A stretch of 8,044 nt of DNA from Clostridiales bacterium (GCA_004554105.1 SFNW01000088.1:1-8044), one strand, 5' to 3'. Positions 1 through 6,899 are shown, counted from the first letter of the stretch. Notes: generated from the letters alone by a model not told the origin. Program-made: numbers and translations.

Positions 1-7
1 AAATAAA

Positions 8-36
8 TTATCATCGGAGAATTATCCTGTTTTAAA
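8..36 (+). promoter_or_regulatory. Possible weak promoter of the SLH protein gene
   Basis: TTATCA at 8-13 and TTTAAA at 31-36 are separated by 17 bases, and TGT directly precedes the -10-like box (extended -10 pattern). A start of transcription near 43 would leave a leader of about 30 bases. Both boxes match the consensus poorly and the window begins only 7 bases upstream, so the true promoter could lie outside it. Confidence 0.25.
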
Positions 37-58
37 ACCGAACATTTATTACTGAAGT

Positions 59-65
59 AGGGGTG
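59..65 (+). promoter_or_regulatory. Ribosome binding site that fixes the SLH protein start
   Basis: AGGGGTG at 59-65 lies 6 bases before ATG at 72. An in-frame GTG at 63 falls inside this Shine-Dalgarno sequence and has no comparable site of its own. The peptide beginning at 72 (MKKRIVSLFL...) is also a textbook signal peptide. Both points favour 72 as the start. Confidence 0.8.
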
Positions 66-71
66 AGATAC

Positions 72-1682
72 ATGAAAAAACGCATTGTCAGTCTGTTTTT
101 GGCGGTATTGATGGTTCTGTCGACAAGTATTGTCGCAGTTGCCGCAGATGCCGACCTGCCGATCGGTGCCGATCTTCGGGTGGCACTTTCGGGTCAGACA
201 ATCAACAAGACGTCTGCGACCGCCACTGTAAGCACGGCGACCGACGCGGCTTTCGATTTTGCGTGCACGGTTGATATGACCAGTGTTCGCGCCGAGGCCA
301 ATAAGTACAAGAATATGTACGCCGGTACCGACCTCCAGGCGAAGCTTGACGAGATGAAGACCACCGGCGAGTTTACGGTCACTGTCGTTTACGACGATAT
401 GCTTGATGTTCCCGCCGTGTACACGGACGACACCAAGACGATGGCTGGCTTTGCCGATGCGGCAAAGGCTTACTACAAGGAGACCGCGCGCACGCTGGTT
501 GACAACGGCGACGGTACCAAGACGCTGACCGTTAAGCTCGCGACCAAAGACGGGGGCATTTCGGTTTTGGAGCTTGAGGCGGATCAGGCGCTTGACAACT
601 TTACGCTGACCTTTGAGGGCGTCAAGGCAAACAAGTTCGGCTCGGCGAAGGTTACCGGCTCTATGACCGGTACTTCCGTGACCAAGCGTGACGGCGGCAG
701 TTCCAAGCTGACCGCAGCCTACGCGAGTGAGCCCGTCTCCGTGACCTGCACGGTACGCAGACCTTCGTCGGGCGGCGGAAGCTCGGTTGTTGTTGAAGAT
801 CAGAAGTATACCCTGACCTTTGACGTCGACGGTGATACCGCCAAGATTCCCGCAATTACCGCAGAATCCGGCACGGTATTGAACACCGCCGAGTTCAGAG
901 TTGCGTACAAGGAAGGCTATGTCTTCACCGGTTGGTACACGGATAAGAACGCAACCAATCCCGTTGGCGAAACCATTAAGCTCAACAAGAACATGACGGT
1001 TTACGCCGGCTTTGAGAAGACGGCTCCCGCAAGCGACAAGCTCGAGAGCACCGACCACTTCGCTTATGTTTCGGGTTACCCGGACGGCACGGTTCGTCCC
1101 GAAGCGAATATCACCCGTGAAGAGGCGGCGATGATGTTCTACCGCCTGCTTACCAAGACCTACCGCGAGACGGTTGAGTCGAAGACCAATGACTTCGGCG
1201 ACGTCGCAAGCGAGCGCTGGTCGAACGACGCAATCTCCACGCTGGTCAATGCGGGTATCCTGAAGGGCTATCCCGAGGGCGACTTCAGACCCGGTGACTA
1301 TATCACGCGCGCCGAGTTTGCAACGCTGGTTGTCAACTTCGACGGCGTCGACGAGACCGCAACGCACAGCTTCTCCGATTTGAAGGGACACTGGGCAGAG
1401 CCCTATGTTGCAACCGCAGTCAAGAAGGGTTGGATTGCCGGTTATGATGACGGCACGTTCAATCCCAACGGTTACATCACCCGTGCGGAAGCGATGACGC
1501 TCGTCAACCGCATCCTCTACCGTTATGTCAATGCAGATGGTCAGCACGATGATGCGGTCATGTGGCCCGATAACGCAACAAGCGCATGGTACTACTATGC
1601 GGTACAGGAAGCGACCAACGGTCACGACTACGGCCGCCAGGAGAACGGCGTATACGAGAACTGGACCGACCTGCGCAAGTAA
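72..1682 (+). CDS. Secreted SLH-domain surface protein with InlB-type repeat
   Basis: This 536-residue protein is predicted to be exported and held on the cell wall. Residues 1-25 form a Sec signal peptide: MKKR, a hydrophobic core, then VAVAA with likely cleavage near residue 25. Residues 26-230 are an unrecognised, beta-rich, Thr/Ala/Asp-rich region. A Ser/Gly linker (SSGGGSS, 232-238) leads to an InlB B-repeat (Listeria-Bacteroides repeat) at about 246-315, recognisable by YVFTGWYTD and a closing N-MTVYAGF. Three SLH repeats follow: 325-360 (GYPDGTVRPEANITREE; it lacks the usual F-x-D start), 374-424 (DFGDV...GYPEGDFRP...ITRAE) and 433-483 (SFSDLKGHWAE...GYDDGTFNP...ITRAE). SLH triplets bind secondary cell-wall polysaccharide in Gram-positive bacteria. 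The tail at 498-534 (PDN...WYYYAVQEATNGHDY) resembles ends I recall from clostridial SLH proteins. Start at 72 is chosen from the ribosome site and signal peptide. An intrinsic terminator follows 31 bases after the stop, so the gene looks monocistronic. Its specific ligand or role cannot be read from the sequence. Confidence 0.93.
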   Translation: MKKRIVSLFLAVLMVLSTSIVAVAADADLPIGADLRVALSGQTINKTSATATVSTATDAAFDFACTVDMTSVRAEANKYKNMYAGTDLQAKLDEMKTTGEFTVTVVYDDMLDVPAVYTDDTKTMAGFADAAKAYYKETARTLVDNGDGTKTLTVKLATKDGGISVLELEADQALDNFTLTFEGVKANKFGSAKVTGSMTGTSVTKRDGGSSKLTAAYASEPVSVTCTVRRPSSGGGSSVVVEDQKYTLTFDVDGDTAKIPAITAESGTVLNTAEFRVAYKEGYVFTGWYTDKNATNPVGETIKLNKNMTVYAGFEKTAPASDKLESTDHFAYVSGYPDGTVRPEANITREEAAMMFYRLLTKTYRETVESKTNDFGDVASERWSNDAISTLVNAGILKGYPEGDFRPGDYITRAEFATLVVNFDGVDETATHSFSDLKGHWAEPYVATAVKKGWIAGYDDGTFNPNGYITRAEAMTLVNRILYRYVNADGQHDDAVMWPDNATSAWYYYAVQEATNGHDYGRQENGVYENWTDLRK

Positions 1683-1712
1683 TCGGTACTGCCAATCGAA
1701 TAAAACAAGCAA

Positions 1713-1749
1713 CCCGACCGTTCGGAAACCGCCGAACGGTCGGGCTTTT
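1713..1749 (+). terminator. Intrinsic terminator of the SLH protein gene
   Basis: A perfect 13-bp stem (CCCGACCGTTCGG at 1713-1725, CCGAACGGTCGGG at 1732-1744) with a 6-base loop is followed by CTTTT. It begins 31 bases after the stop codon of the plus-strand gene. The T run is short but the stem is very stable. Confidence 0.85.
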
Positions 1750-1795
1750 GTATGAAGCGGGCAGATATTCGGCGCGGTATCTTTCGTAGAGACCG

Positions 1796-2010
1796 GCGTC
1801 CGCAGAGCGGACGCATGAGTTTCTATAGCAGTGTGATACTTCGCCGCCGCCAATGAAACTCTCGCGCCCTTTTGGGCGCGGCGTCCCCGACGGTCCGTCG
1901 CAAAATTCGCCCGCGCCGAAAGCGAAGCATTCCCCTCGGGGGAACGTGAAGCGGCTGCGCCGTGAAGTGCGCCTGCGGCGCATGAAGTGTTCGGGCTGTC
2001 GCCCGAACGC
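1796..2010. repeat. Array of consecutive small hairpins with TGAAG-type linkers
   Basis: This convergent gap is packed with adjacent inverted repeats. They are GCGTCCGC/GCGGACGC (1796-1814, loop AGA); GAGTTTC/GAAACTC (1817-1861, 31-base loop); CGCGCCC/GGGCGCG (1863-1880, loop TTTT); CGACGG/CCGTCG (1888-1900); TTCCCC/GGGGAA (1930-1944, loop TCG); CGGC/GCCG (1952-1962, loop TGC); GCGCC/GGCGC (1969-1981, loop TGC); and GTTCGGGC/GCCCGAAC (1989-2008, loop TGTC). A weaker TTCGC/GCGAA pair spans 1906-1926. In the right half the hairpins are joined by near-identical linkers, with TGAAG at 1947, 1963 and 1983. The stem sequences all differ, so this is not a simple tandem or CRISPR repeat. No credible gene lies here. 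The pattern resembles small palindromic intergenic repeats that I recall from gut clostridial genomes, but family membership cannot be tested here. Mobility and function are unknown. Confidence 0.75.
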
Positions 2011-2053
2011 TAAAATCGGCGGGAGAACTTCTCTTTGCCGTCTATGCGCAGAA

Positions 2054-2083
2054 AAAAGGGAACGGATAACTCCGTTCCCTTTT
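2054..2083 (-). terminator. Intrinsic terminator of the ABC/GldG/DUF4340 operon
   Basis: GGGAACGGA (2058-2066) and TCCGTTCCC (2071-2079) form a perfect 9-bp stem with a TAAC loop, extended by A/T pairs at 2054-2057 and 2080-2083. On the minus strand the hairpin is followed by TTTTTT, a good U tract, and it lies about 20 bases after the DUF4340 stop codon. The plus strand also shows TTTT after the stem, so it may act in both directions and back up the terminator at 1713-1749. Confidence 0.88.
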
Positions 2084-2101
2084 GCTTTAAATTTCTCCGA
2101 A

Positions 2102-3622
2102 TCAATACCTCGTCTCGGAATCGACGGTTTCGCCGGACTGCACGCGGCGGACGTCGGAAATGACTTTATCAATCATTGTGCGGTTGACGTAGAATTCGCC
2201 CTCGCCGTTGACCGTGTAGTAAACGCGGCGGTCGGAATAGGGGTAGAAGCGGTAGGTGCGCGTGTTACCCGCTTTGGTGGTGACGGTCATGGTCAGAAGC
2301 AGGTTGTCGTCGGCGGTGATTGCCGCGCGGTCGGCTTCGTCAAAGTCGGCGCTGCCGTCCTGCGTGACTGAGAGCAGCACCTTCCAAAGCTGACGGAAGT
2401 TTTTGACGTTCTCGACCTTGCCGCATTCCTTGCCGGTGACGGTCAGGCTGTCGTTGTCCTTGCCGCCGAGCGTGAAGGTTTCATTCAAATCCTTTGCGGC
2501 AAAGGAAAGCGAGGAGACGTTCTGAATGTTGATCTGGAAGATGTAGGGGCTGACCCACTTTTCAAGCTCCCATTCGAGAAAATCGACCGTGATCTGCTCG
2601 ACGCGCGCGATGATGCCGAAGGTGTAGGACGCGGCATAGTAGAAGTAGTTTCCGCCCTCGTCGCGCTGCTTTTCGCTGAAGGTGATGAAGTTTTCGACCA
2701 GTCCGTTCGGGTTGCCGCTCTCGTCGACCGTTGCATTGACGGCGTAGAGCGAATAGGCGGGGGAATCCAGCCCGAAGGACGCAAGCGATTCTGCGGAGAG
2801 GTCGATCGAGACGACCTCGCTGCCCGAGAAGTCGCAGAAGAGCGAAAGCACATCGTCGTAATACTCGCTTGCGGGGTATTCGCCGGGGACGGTGAGCTGA
2901 TGTACGCTCATTGCGGCAAGCTCGCTTCGGCGTTCGGGGTCAAGGTAGCCCGCCTGTAAGAAGGTTTCCTCGCCGTGCGCAAGCAGAAAGGTCTGCATGA
3001 GGTAATAGCTGTTCATCTGCGACGGGTAGGCGAGCAGCGGGCGCACCAGCTTGGTCACCGGCGCGAGCAAATCATTTTCGATGCTGTCGTCGAGGACGTA
3101 GATTGCGTCTCTGCCCTCGTAGCGGGCGTAGTAGCCGTCGCCCGCGAGCGTGCGGTCGCCGATGTAGACGGTGTAGCGCTTGCCCGCCGTCGAGGTCAGC
3201 ACGAAGTAGGTCTCCCTTTCGTCTGCGGCAAGCCCGTATTTGGTGAAGTCCTCCTCCTTGACCTTTGCGTTGTAGGTCGAGAGGGTATAGCCCGCATTGA
3301 CAATCATCTGCGAGAATTTTTCGGGGTCGATGAGCAGATATTCATGTCCTTTGAGGACGAGCGAGCCGTCCTTGCGGACAAATTCGTAGGTGCCGTGCGT
3401 GTTGTGGACGTAGAGCGACTGCACCTTGTCCGAAGTGATTTGGTCGAACATCTGGACTCTGCCGCGCACGCCCTCGACCTCGCCCGGGACGAGCGAGACC
3501 GCCGTGGTCTCCTCGGGCTTACCGTCGTCCTTAATCATCGGGACGACGACAAACAGGTAACAGAGGAGCAAAGCGACAAAGAGGACGGCGCAGACAACGG
3601 CTGCGGTCAGTTTTTTCTTCAT
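2102..3622 (-). CDS. DUF4340 domain protein, membrane-anchored partner of the ABC system
   Basis: This 506-residue protein has a short basic N-terminus (MKKK) and one hydrophobic segment at about 5-29, so it is predicted to be an inner-membrane-anchored protein with a large extracytoplasmic part. Residues 125-185 match the DUF4340 pattern: a YGLA turn, then a beta-rich stretch with YTVYIGD, a GDGYYARYEG segment and IYVLDDS. A second, more divergent copy seems present at about 281-350 (FGLDSPAY..., then NYFYYAASYTFGIIARV), suggesting an internal duplication. The C-terminus (about 458-495, FYPYSDRRVYYTVNGEGEFYVN) is another conserved-looking block. Its ATG overlaps the stop of the upstream GldG-like gene in ATGA, with AAGGAG 9 bases before it, so translation is probably coupled. 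DUF4340 genes are commonly found beside GldG-like transporter genes; their biochemical role is not established. It is the last gene of the operon. Confidence 0.88.
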   Translation of the reverse strand: MKKKLTAAVVCAVLFVALLLCYLFVVVPMIKDDGKPEETTAVSLVPGEVEGVRGRVQMFDQITSDKVQSLYVHNTHGTYEFVRKDGSLVLKGHEYLLIDPEKFSQMIVNAGYTLSTYNAKVKEEDFTKYGLAADERETYFVLTSTAGKRYTVYIGDRTLAGDGYYARYEGRDAIYVLDDSIENDLLAPVTKLVRPLLAYPSQMNSYYLMQTFLLAHGEETFLQAGYLDPERRSELAAMSVHQLTVPGEYPASEYYDDVLSLFCDFSGSEVVSIDLSAESLASFGLDSPAYSLYAVNATVDESGNPNGLVENFITFSEKQRDEGGNYFYYAASYTFGIIARVEQITVDFLEWELEKWVSPYIFQINIQNVSSLSFAAKDLNETFTLGGKDNDSLTVTGKECGKVENVKNFRQLWKVLLSVTQDGSADFDEADRAAITADDNLLLTMTVTTKAGNTRTYRFYPYSDRRVYYTVNGEGEFYVNRTMIDKVISDVRRVQSGETVDSETRY

Positions 3623-5133
3623 TTATATTTTCTCCTTGTCGTGACGACCGCGCCGCAGACCGCCGCAAGCAACGGAATCACCGTGATGAGCAGAATACTT
3701 GCGCGCATTGCCTCGGCACTGGTCATGTCCTCAATCTTGGTGTTGGCAAATTCCTTGAACGGAATGTCGGCGGGCACTTTTTCTCTGCCCATGACGCGCA
3801 GCGCGTAGTAGAGAATGTTCTCGTTGGCATAGGTGTTCGATTCGAGGTAGTCGGGCGAGGTGAAGTAGCGCGTGCCCGCCGCGAGCACATAGCCGTAATA
3901 GGTGTCGTTGTTTACTGTGTTCATCTCGCGCGTGACGGTCATCAGGTTGTAGCCGCCCTCGCGGTCGGTCACTTCACCGTCCTCGACGACGGTCGCCGTG
4001 GGCGAGGCGGTCAGCACGGCGGAGATTTCGCGGTAAGCGTTGTTGCCGCTGTAGGTCCAGGTGTTGGTTTTTACGCCGTCGGCGTCTCTGCCGGCAGTGT
4101 ATAGGTCGGAAACCGCAAGGGGGCTTGCGTTTTTCACAATGGTTTTCGGCGGCGCGGCAAGCGAGCTGATGTCCTTGTGAATGCTCGAAGCGAGCGTACC
4201 CGACGGGTAGGAGGCGACGAGCGACTTGCCGTCCGAGGTAATCGAGTTCGACAGGTCGACGACGACGCCGCCGTCAAAGACGACGCCCCATTCGTAGAGG
4301 AATTCCTCGAGATTTTTTAAGTAGCTTGTCTCGGGGTCTTTGAAGACCATCAGCGTGCCGTTGCGGTCGAGGAACGCGTCGATTTTGGCAATTTCGGAGA
4401 CCGCGTCCTTGTCATAGACGTTATAGCCCGCGAAGTCGTAGCGCGGGTCGTTGACGATGAGGAGGCGGCAGTCGTCGGCGATTTCCTCCTTGGTGAGGTC
4501 AATCGTCTTGACGTCGTAGCCCGCCTTGACAACCGTGTTGATAAACGCGCTGTCTGCGCTCTCGCCGTGCCCGATTGTGAAGTAGGCGGTCGGGGCCTCG
4601 TCCGCGGTTACCGCAAGGAACGCGGCGGCGAAGATTTCCTCGCCGTTGTACGCCCAGGTTTCGCCGCTCGTCGAGTCAGTGACGAAGAAGGCGTCCGCCG
4701 AATAAACGCGGAATTCGCTGCCGCTCTCGACAATGACGCTGGTCGTCTTAATCGTCGAGACGTCGGTGTACTTGTATTTCTCAACCAGCTTCGGCTCGAG
4801 AATCGAGTTGATATAGCGCACCTCGATGTTCGGGAACTCCTTGGCGATCTCCTCGGCGGTGCGGCTGATGTAGCGCATGGTGGAGGAGGACTCGATATAG
4901 TCCTTTTCATGGCAGAAGGTAACCGTGATGTCGCCGTCCGCCTCGGCGATGACCGCCTTTGCCTCGTCGGAGAGCGTCCAGAGCGAGGTGTCGGTGAGGT
5001 CGATGAAGAGCGAGAAGTGCGAGGCAAGCACCGTAAAGACGGTGTTCGCCAGCATGACGAGCGCGAGGACCGCGACCGTAATCAGAACCGAAACCGAGGT
5101 GTAGCCGCGGCTTCTTTTTTTCAAAATGTTCAT
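3619..5133 (-). CDS. GldG-like ABC transporter auxiliary protein
   Basis: This 504-residue protein has a basic N-terminus, a membrane segment at about 12-37, a long extracytoplasmic middle and a second membrane segment at about 478-498 followed by a basic TTRRKYK tail. This two-anchor layout matches GldG-family proteins. After TM1 the LTDTSLWTLSDEAKAVI segment is a family hallmark (fluid Thr/Ser-Leu turn, then a helix). The auxiliary domain (ABC_transp_aux, related to the GIFT domain shared with intraflagellar transport protein IFT52) covers roughly 55-300, with the GHGE motif at 188-191, CRLLIVNDP at 222-230 and a later helix plus GTLMVFKDP strand at 259-267. In Bacteroidota, GldG works with GldA and GldF in a transporter needed for gliding. 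Gliding is not expected here and the substrate is unknown. An AAGGAGGG site lies 8 bases before the ATG and overlaps the permease stop codon. The 3' end overlaps the DUF4340 gene by 4 bases. Confidence 0.9.
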   Translation of the reverse strand: MNILKKRSRGYTSVSVLITVAVLALVMLANTVFTVLASHFSLFIDLTDTSLWTLSDEAKAVIAEADGDITVTFCHEKDYIESSSTMRYISRTAEEIAKEFPNIEVRYINSILEPKLVEKYKYTDVSTIKTTSVIVESGSEFRVYSADAFFVTDSTSGETWAYNGEEIFAAAFLAVTADEAPTAYFTIGHGESADSAFINTVVKAGYDVKTIDLTKEEIADDCRLLIVNDPRYDFAGYNVYDKDAVSEIAKIDAFLDRNGTLMVFKDPETSYLKNLEEFLYEWGVVFDGGVVVDLSNSITSDGKSLVASYPSGTLASSIHKDISSLAAPPKTIVKNASPLAVSDLYTAGRDADGVKTNTWTYSGNNAYREISAVLTASPTATVVEDGEVTDREGGYNLMTVTREMNTVNNDTYYGYVLAAGTRYFTSPDYLESNTYANENILYYALRVMGREKVPADIPFKEFANTKIEDMTSAEAMRASILLITVIPLLAAVCGAVVTTRRKYK

Positions 5134-5146
5134 GTGTTCGCCCTCC

Positions 5147-5854
5147 TTACGCGCCGTAACGCCGCCGCTCGTAGACGCGGCAGGTCAAAAACAGAAAGAT
5201 GAAGCAGACCGAGGCGTAGTAAAGCAGTGCGGCAAAGTCGAAGAAGCCGTTTGTGAAATTGTTGTAGCGGGTGAGAATCGAAAACCAGCCGAGGACGTAG
5301 CGCACGGGATACCACGGAATCTTGGACGCAATCAGCCCGATGCCGAGCATGGCGAGCAGAATGCCGAATGTGCCGATGGCGGCGGCAAGCTGATTTTCGG
5401 TCAGCGCCGAGACGAAGATGCCGACGGCGATAAATGCCGCGCCGACCAGCGTAATCGCGATGATGTTGCCCGCGATGATGCCCGCCTCGGGGTCGCTGTA
5501 GATAAAGAGCGTGACATAGGCGAGCGAGCAGAGCAGATTTGCGCCGAAGAAGACCGTGAACGCGGCAAAGAATTTCGCGGCGACGATGCCGCCTATGGAG
5601 ACCGGCGCGGTTAAGAGCAGCTGCTCGGTGCGCATCTTGCGTTCCTCGGCAAAGAGCTTCATGGTGAGGACGGGGAGCGCGACCATCAGGATAAAGAGCA
5701 GAACCGTAAAGTAGGTCGAAACGTCGTTTGACGCCGAGAGCAGCGTCGTGACCGAAAATGCGACTGCGCTGAGCGCGACGATAATCGCGAGAAAGACATA
5801 GCCGACCGCAGTGGTGAAATAGGCGCGCAGTTCGCGCTTATAGACAGCAAACAT
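5147..5854 (-). CDS. ABC-2 type permease, GldF-like
   Basis: This 235-residue integral membrane protein is the predicted channel-forming partner of the ATPase. Six hydrophobic segments are visible at about 14-36, 48-68, 91-117, 123-149, 154-178 and 205-227. Between the second and third lies the cytoplasmic-loop motif EERKMRTEQLLLTAPVS, typical of ABC-2 family permeases (consensus like EER-x-GT-x-E-LLLT-x-P). Length and topology fit GldF-like half-transporter permeases. Only one permease gene is present, so a homodimer is likely. Its ATG shares one base with the ATPase stop codon (TGATG), and AAGGAGG precedes it by about 7 bases. The next gene follows after 13 bases. Transport direction and substrate are not evident; GldF-type and other ABC-2 permeases are usually treated as exporters or as mechanotransmission parts. 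Confidence 0.93.
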   Translation of the reverse strand: MFAVYKRELRAYFTTAVGYVFLAIIVALSAVAFSVTTLLSASNDVSTYFTVLLFILMVALPVLTMKLFAEERKMRTEQLLLTAPVSIGGIVAAKFFAAFTVFFGANLLCSLAYVTLFIYSDPEAGIIAGNIIAITLVGAAFIAVGIFVSALTENQLAAAIGTFGILLAMLGIGLIASKIPWYPVRYVLGWFSILTRYNNFTNGFFDFAALLYYASVCFIFLFLTCRVYERRRYGA

Positions 5855-6792
5855 CAGTCGCCCTCCTTTGCAATAATACTGAGGAATACGTCCTCGAGAC
5901 TTGCGCCGAGTGCTTCCAGCCCGAGCAGCGGGTAATTCCGCTCGGCAAGCGCGTAGAAGAGTGCCTTGCGCACGTCGATGCCGCGCTCACTCTCGATGAG
6001 AAAGGCGGTAGCGTCGCCGTCCCGCTCGGCAAGTGCCTCACAGTAGACGACGCCGGGCAGCTTTTTAATCAGGGCCAGTGCCTCTGTCTGCGGTGCGCAA
6101 ATCGTCGCCTTGTAGCGGCGGTTGTCGCGGATAAACTGATTGATTTCATCGGCTTTGCCGTCGGCGACGATATGCCCGTGGTCAATGATAATCATACGGT
6201 CGCAGACCGCCTGCGCCTCGGACAGAATGTGCGTGCTGAGAATGACGGTATGCTTTTTGCCCAGCTCGCGAATCAGGCTGCGCACCTCGATAATCTGCTT
6301 CGGGTCAAGCCCGATGGTCGGTTCGTCGAGAATGATGAGCGGCGGGTTGCCGATGAGTGCCGCCGAAATGCCGACGCGCTGCTTGTAGCCCTTTGAGAGA
6401 TTGCGAATGACGCGGTCCTTCACATCGGTGATGCGCGTTGCCGCCATGACCTCGGCGAGATGCGCCTTTCGCGGCAGGGTGCAGGCGCGCAGCTCGTAGA
6501 CGAAATTCAGGTATTCGCCAACCGTCATTTCGGGGTAGAGCGGCGGCTGCTCGGGCAGATAGCCGATTTTTTTCTTCGCCTCGGTCGGGTTTTCGAGGAT
6601 TTCGACCCCGTCTATCCAAACCTTGCCGACATTGGAGGAAATAAAACCGGTGATGATGTTCATGGTGGTGGATTTGCCTGCGCCGTTCGGACCGAGGAAG
6701 CCGACAACTTCGCCCGCTTCGACCGAAAAGCTGATACCGTCCAGTGCCGTGGCACTGCCGTATTTTTTGACCAGGTTTTCAACCTTCAGCAT
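5854..6792 (-). CDS. ABC transporter ATP-binding protein, GldA-like
   Basis: This 312-residue cytoplasmic ATPase energises the permease encoded next to it. All nucleotide-binding motifs are intact: Walker A GPNGAGKST at 34-42, Q-loop glutamine in LPEQPPLYPEMTV at 82, signature LSKGYKQR at 132-139 (an LSGGQ variant usual in this branch), Walker B LIILDEP at 152-158 with catalytic Glu157, D-loop GLDP at 161-164, and switch His188 in STHILSEA. The last 95 residues or so form a C-terminal extension as in the GldA/CcmA/NatA-type ATPases of the ABC-2 class. The ATG at 6792 has AAAGGAG about 6 bases upstream and starts the operon; the leader is about 50 bases. Specificity for this system rests on the GldG-like and DUF4340 neighbours, because the ATPase alone resembles many ABC-2 exporters. 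Confidence 0.95.
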   Translation of the reverse strand: MLKVENLVKKYGSATALDGISFSVEAGEVVGFLGPNGAGKSTTMNIITGFISSNVGKVWIDGVEILENPTEAKKKIGYLPEQPPLYPEMTVGEYLNFVYELRACTLPRKAHLAEVMAATRITDVKDRVIRNLSKGYKQRVGISAALIGNPPLIILDEPTIGLDPKQIIEVRSLIRELGKKHTVILSTHILSEAQAVCDRMIIIDHGHIVADGKADEINQFIRDNRRYKATICAPQTEALALIKKLPGVVYCEALAERDGDATAFLIESERGIDVRKALFYALAERNYPLLGLEALGASLEDVFLSIIAKEGD

Positions 6793-6812
6793 GGTGTACT
6801 CCTTTTATTTTC

Positions 6813-6826
6813 CGTCCCTTTGGACG
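6813..6826 (-). other. Small hairpin in the operon leader
   Basis: CGTCC and GGACG at 6813-6817 and 6822-6826 form a 5-bp stem with a 4-base loop, between the predicted transcription start and the ATPase ribosome site. The stem is short. It could stabilise the 5' end of the message, but no known riboswitch fold is recognisable. Confidence 0.35.
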
Positions 6827-6848
6827 TTTTGCGAAAAATATCTTCATT

Positions 6849-6877
6849 ATTATAACACAGGGAGCGGTCGATTGCAA
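6849..6877 (-). promoter_or_regulatory. Promoter of the ABC/GldG/DUF4340 operon
   Basis: On the minus strand a TTGCAA -35 box (6872-6877) is separated by exactly 17 bases from a perfect TATAAT -10 box (6849-6854), and TGT directly precedes the -10 (extended -10). Transcription would start near 6842, giving a leader of about 50 bases before the ATPase ATG. This is the best housekeeping-type promoter in the window. Confidence 0.85.
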
Positions 6878-6889
6878 CCGCTCCCTGTG
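6856..6889. promoter_or_regulatory. Perfect 13-bp inverted repeat over the operon promoter
   Basis: CACAGGGAGCGGT (6856-6868) and ACCGCTCCCTGTG (6877-6889) are exact reverse complements around an 8-base loop. Nearly all of the -35 box lies in the loop and the inner arm fills the -35/-10 spacer, ending one base short of the -10. It could be an operator for a dimeric repressor. It could instead be a terminator hairpin for read-through from the AraC-type gene, since the stem resembles the one at 2058-2079; the sequence after it (TTATAATAAT) is then only a weak U tract. Confidence 0.65.
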
Positions 6890-6899
6890 AAGTGTTTGT

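Noticed and set aside
63..71. GTG at 63 as the start of the SLH protein
   Set aside because: The codon lies inside the Shine-Dalgarno sequence, and ATG at 72 begins a normal signal peptide with proper spacing.
1796..2010. A CRISPR array
   Set aside because: The units are short hairpins with different stems and 6-7 base linkers. There are no identical direct repeats of 24-40 bases with regular spacers, and no cas gene nearby.
1558..2172. A 204-codon minus-strand open frame spanning the convergent gap
   Set aside because: It runs through two intrinsic terminators and the hairpin array and overlaps the ends of both flanking genes. Its composition is Arg/Ser/Pro-rich with no domain.
1853..2371. 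A 172-codon plus-strand open frame starting in the hairpin array
   Set aside because: It is made of palindrome sequence followed by antisense DUF4340 codons and crosses the operon terminator.
2975..3808. A 277-codon plus-strand open frame opposite the DUF4340 and GldG-like genes
   Set aside because: It crosses the junction of two genes that are coupled on the other strand, and its translation shows no family signature.
4567..5614. Two plus-strand open frames (4567-5202 and 5126-5614) opposite the GldG-like and permease genes
   Set aside because: Their products are highly charged and low in complexity, and they mirror membrane-protein codons. They have no plausible ribosome site or domain.
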